Part shown: one piece after another, positions 16,218 to 18,538 of the stretch
Position numbering within the stretch: position 1 is the first letter of the stretch
Layout of the letters: each line of letters starts with the position of its first letter
Origin: JBCCSZ01 sp039199225
GTDB lineage: Bacteria > Bacteroidota > Bacteroidia > Chitinophagales > Saprospiraceae
DNA: 18,538 nucleotides
Reading direction: 5' to 3'
Assembly: GCA_039199225.1 (NCBI GenBank)
Contig: JBCCSZ010000146.1
Span: 1 to 18,538, forward strand
The notes under the pieces: model-generated
The model's database searches: none
What the model saw: the letters and a program-made list of their open reading frames with translations, nothing else
What the model was told of the DNA's origin: nothing
Made by a program: the position numbers and the translations under genes

Positions 16218-16865
16218 TTACTTCTCTCCTACATACATAAAGTACTGCCATACGCCACCATAGGCTGCTTTCACAGCGCTGTGGATCGTCTTAAACCGCT
16301 GTTTCAGCTCGGGCAGGAGATGTCCATCCATTCGAACGTGGTGGTTGGACATGTGGCTTTTGAAAAAGGGCAAAGCAGAGTCGTGGAAATCAACCACCAT
16401 GATTTTTCCACCTGCGGGTAAATCTTCGTAAGTCTTATCGACCAATTCCTTCCACTGCGGATTGATCATCGTCAGAGCGTAGGAAAACAAGACAATGTCA
16501 GGAGCTTGTTCCAAAATGGTGGAATGCCGATCGTAAGCTTGCTGATGGAGGGTACACTTGGTAGGCAAGGCCGCCATTTTCTTACGGGTGATGTTCATCA
16601 TATCCTTGGATACGTCTGCCCCAATCAATTCGATATTCGGATATTTCTGAGCGAGGTATTTCAAGTTGAAACCCGTGCCACAGCCGATTTCAGCCAAGCG
16701 AAAAGAGTCGGACGGCTGAAAGTCGATTTGCTTCAGAATTTGCAGCCGACCAAACAGGAAGGACCAGCGAGTCATATCGTAGATGCGCGATTGAAATTGG
16801 TAGTATCCACTGATGCGCTCGTGCTGGTTTAGTTCTTCGACAGTAATTTTTTTGTTCAAGCTCAT
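16218..16865 (-). CDS. btaB: BtaB-type N-methyltransferase for betaine lipid (DGTS) synthesis
   Basis: A 215-residue class I SAM-dependent methyltransferase. Motif I is LAEIGCGTGFNLKYLA (57-72), followed by the acidic ELIGADVSKDMM, and later strands DIVLFSYALTMI and GGKIMVVDFHDS. The function comes mainly from context. It starts inside the stop of btaA with a four-base overlap, the usual translational coupling of btaA and btaB. In that pathway BtaB methylates the amino group of diacylglyceryl-homoserine three times to give diacylglyceryl-N,N,N-trimethylhomoserine. The length and the C-terminal YGGVWQYFMYVGEK segment fit BtaB proteins of about 210 residues. By sequence alone it could be another small methyltransferase such as a phospholipid N-methyltransferase, but beside btaA the assignment is strong. 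Confidence 0.82.
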   Translation of the reverse strand: MSLNKKITVEELNQHERISGYYQFQSRIYDMTRWSFLFGRLQILKQIDFQPSDSFRLAEIGCGTGFNLKYLAQKYPNIELIGADVSKDMMNITRKKMAALPTKCTLHQQAYDRHSTILEQAPDIVLFSYALTMINPQWKELVDKTYEDLPAGGKIMVVDFHDSALPFFKSHMSNHHVRMDGHLLPELKQRFKTIHSAVKAAYGGVWQYFMYVGEK

Positions 16866-18013
16866 TTTACGATGCCCAGGTAGGTACTTGCATATGTTCC
16901 GACCCTATCTTTTTGGTGAACTAAATTGGTTTTATCTTTTTCGAAGGTAACTTTTTCTTTGACAAAATCAGGGAAAAAGTCAACTTCTTCTGCGGCAGAA
17001 CGCAACAATATCTTGGTTCCTTTACGGCTGTTTTTGAGGATCAGTTCCCATTCTTCGCGCAGGGCTTCCCGATCATTTTCAGCCAGCCAATCCTGATGAT
17101 CCAGCAAAACAAAATGAGAATATGCTTTAGGATTGTCTTTTAGGAAGGCACTGATGGTTGTCGAATAGGTTTGGACGTTGTCGATATTTTCTTGCAGCTT
17201 GGCGTAGTTTTTTTGCTCGAGATATTCCGGGCAGCAATCTTTTGTGTAGTGGCCATTGAAGTACAATTGCCAGAAGTAATTTTCGCGAATTGGCAAGTTT
17301 GTAAATACATTTTTCATGCAGTACTTCACAAAATCAAACACCCCATTTTCGTATTTCGTAACAAACAACTTCTGCTGGCTCTTAGGCACACCTGCCAAGC
17401 TCATCACAAAGTGGCGATTCATCATCCAAATCAAGAAACGCGACGACAGTTGTCGATCAATGACTGGATATAATTGGTTTTGTTGTTCCAAAGTAGCAGA
17501 CTGAAAGAAGTCTTTAATAGAAGCATACAGCCGCTTTTTCAGGTTGAGGTAGCGACCAAAAGACCACGCCAACAAACCGGAGGTTCCATGAAAGTAGAAC
17601 GATTTACGCAGCCCTCTACCACTGAAGTAGTGGAGGTGTTTGTCCCAATATTGACGTGCAAAAAGCGGAAGGTATTGTTGGAGGTTTTGCTTGTAAAAAG
17701 ATTTGACATCTACCATCTTTCCGGTGCCAAAACAATCGAAAAAACGGTCGTAATAATCTCCTTTATAAAAAGCTTTTTTCAATTCCAACAAGGCATTTTG
17801 CTTGGGATTCATATCGATGCAGTGGACCTTTTGAGGCTTTTCCAGTAGATAGGACAGGGCGTTGCAACCTGCACTGGTAATCATTACAATCTCGCTTTCT
17901 TGATTGAGTTCCATCAGCTCCTTATCACAGCGAGGGTCTTCCCAGCAGGTGTTGTAAACCAGGTTGCCGAGATGGATTTTTTTGAACATCCAGTTTTGAA
18001 CTTTCTTTTTCAT
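16862..18013 (-). CDS. btaA: BtaA: SAM:diacylglycerol 3-amino-3-carboxypropyltransferase (DUF3419)
   Basis: A 383-residue enzyme that transfers the 3-amino-3-carboxypropyl group of S-adenosylmethionine to diacylglycerol, giving diacylglyceryl-homoserine, the first step to the betaine lipid DGTS. Family signatures are LVYNTCWEDPRCD (18-30), the SAM-site segment EIVMITSAGCNALSYLLEK (41-59) and VHCIDMNPKQNALLELKK (63-80) with Asp67. These are the classic BtaA pattern of WEDP, then GCN, then DLNPxQNALLxLK. The length is typical. The ATG at 18013 is preferred over one at 18046, because the latter falls inside a good -7 promoter element (18044-18051). The gene overlaps btaB by four bases. In other bacteria these genes are often induced by phosphate starvation to replace phospholipids; no regulatory site of that kind could be identified here. 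Confidence 0.9.
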   Translation of the reverse strand: MKKKVQNWMFKKIHLGNLVYNTCWEDPRCDKELMELNQESEIVMITSAGCNALSYLLEKPQKVHCIDMNPKQNALLELKKAFYKGDYYDRFFDCFGTGKMVDVKSFYKQNLQQYLPLFARQYWDKHLHYFSGRGLRKSFYFHGTSGLLAWSFGRYLNLKKRLYASIKDFFQSATLEQQNQLYPVIDRQLSSRFLIWMMNRHFVMSLAGVPKSQQKLFVTKYENGVFDFVKYCMKNVFTNLPIRENYFWQLYFNGHYTKDCCPEYLEQKNYAKLQENIDNVQTYSTTISAFLKDNPKAYSHFVLLDHQDWLAENDREALREEWELILKNSRKGTKILLRSAAEEVDFFPDFVKEKVTFEKDKTNLVHQKDRVGTYASTYLGIVK

Positions 18014-18043
18014 AAAGAATATATTGATGTTTCCAATAATGAT

Positions 18044-18051
18044 CAAAGTTA
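18044..18051 (-). promoter_or_regulatory. Probable -7 element of the btaA-btaB operon
   Basis: TAACTTTG on the minus strand fits TAnnTTTG and lies 30 bases upstream of the chosen btaA start, giving a short leader of roughly 25 bases. A clear TTG at the ideal 19-base distance is absent, so the promoter may be weak or activator-dependent. Confidence 0.5.
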
Positions 18052-18538
18052 TCCTGCCAACTTATAAACCAGTCGCAGTTTCAGATTATCAAATCCTTAT
18101 TTTCTTGTTAATTCCAGATGAAATATAAAGGTAAATGGAGGGCTGTGCAAGCCAACGCCAACTCTTTAACTTTTGCTGTCAATCCCCAGATTGTGGTGGT
18201 ACGCAAAGGACTCCCCTCTCTTTCTACTCAAATGGAGACCAAGTTTTATGCCCTAGACAAATTTTGATGGAGAAATGTAATAAAATAAACCTACCCCAAA
18301 ACAAAGCTTTTACACAGACAAAATTCAATGACAAAGAATCTATATTTTTTAGCATATAAGGCTATTGAAATACGTAAAAAATTCGCCAAGTGATTTTTAC
18401 AATTAAAAAATTATTAACAATTATTTATCGACCTAAAAAAGCAGGTAGTCTACCAAATAAGAGCGGTCAACGAAAGATAACACCTAACAATAATAGTTCT
18501 TTGCTTATGTAATTCAGACAGGTAAATATTCAAAATAA
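18052..18538. other. AT-rich intergenic region at the window end
   Basis: 487 bases with no convincing gene. A 49-codon plus-strand frame (18118-18267, ATG start, begins MKYKGKWRAVQANANS) and a 74-codon overlapping plus-strand frame (18135-18359) are open but unrecognised. From about 18270 onward the sequence is very AT-rich and probably promoter or leader DNA for a gene beyond the window. No CRISPR, tRNA or strong hairpin was seen. Confidence 0.4.

Noticed and set aside
18014..18046. Upstream ATG for btaA
   Set aside because: It lies inside the probable -7 promoter element, and the added residues do not resemble the family N-terminus.
18135..18359. 74-codon Cys-rich plus-strand frame
   Set aside because: No recognisable motif, no promoter, an AT-rich second half, and a competing overlapping frame; listed only as part of the intergenic region.
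16206..18538. Phosphate-control (Pho box) site for btaAB
   Set aside because: No tandem repeat resembling the proteobacterial Pho box was found upstream of btaA, and Bacteroidota sites are not well enough defined to recognise by eye.

Overview
The window looks like a chromosomal segment of a free-living Bacteroidota, perhaps a Saprospiria- or Lewinella-type bacterium (phylum by inference from sequence, lower rank a guess). The reasons are Bacteroidota-type promoters (TTG, 19 bases, TAnnTTTG) with no clear Shine-Dalgarno sequences, lipoprotein-type signal peptides, a Bacteroidota-style double-glycine leader peptide, and gene families that are common in that phylum. Most of it is ordinary chromosome with short operons on both strands.

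Layout. Positions 1-670 hold the decayed C-terminal half of a restriction-endonuclease-like gene (COG4748/HsdR-N type). It lies next to the 3' end of an initiator tRNA-fMet gene (712-784, minus strand) that has its own consensus promoter and a hairpin terminator. A thiolase (960-2138) and a divergent alpha-oxoamine synthase (2309-3616, minus) converge on two terminators. A 506-residue helical-repeat protein of unknown function and an exported amidohydrolase lipoprotein (3954-7225) form a plus-strand pair. From 7216 to 10231 the minus strand carries, in transcription order, dacB (a PBP4-type D,D-carboxypeptidase), a methyltransferase with a lipoprotein-like N-terminus, about 450 bases without a convincing gene, and a 41-codon gene encoding a peptide with an LKGG leader end and a short Cys-containing tail, followed at once by a strong intrinsic terminator.

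A two-domain FtsX-type ABC permease (10274-12811) lies divergent from dacB and has no ATPase beside it. The minus strand then carries rimK followed by an AspA/AstE-type zinc deacylase (12865-14735), that is, an amino-acid ligase next to an amide hydrolase. A UMF1-family MFS transporter (14844-16205) follows. The last operon, btaA-btaB (16218-18013, minus), encodes the two enzymes that make the phosphorus-free betaine lipid DGTS from diacylglycerol and S-adenosylmethionine. The final 490 bases are AT-rich and hold no convincing gene.

The items most worth attention are the hidden 41-residue leader-peptide gene at 7273-7398, the btaAB betaine-lipid operon, the rimK-deacylase pair, and the multiply frameshifted gene relic beside tRNA-fMet.
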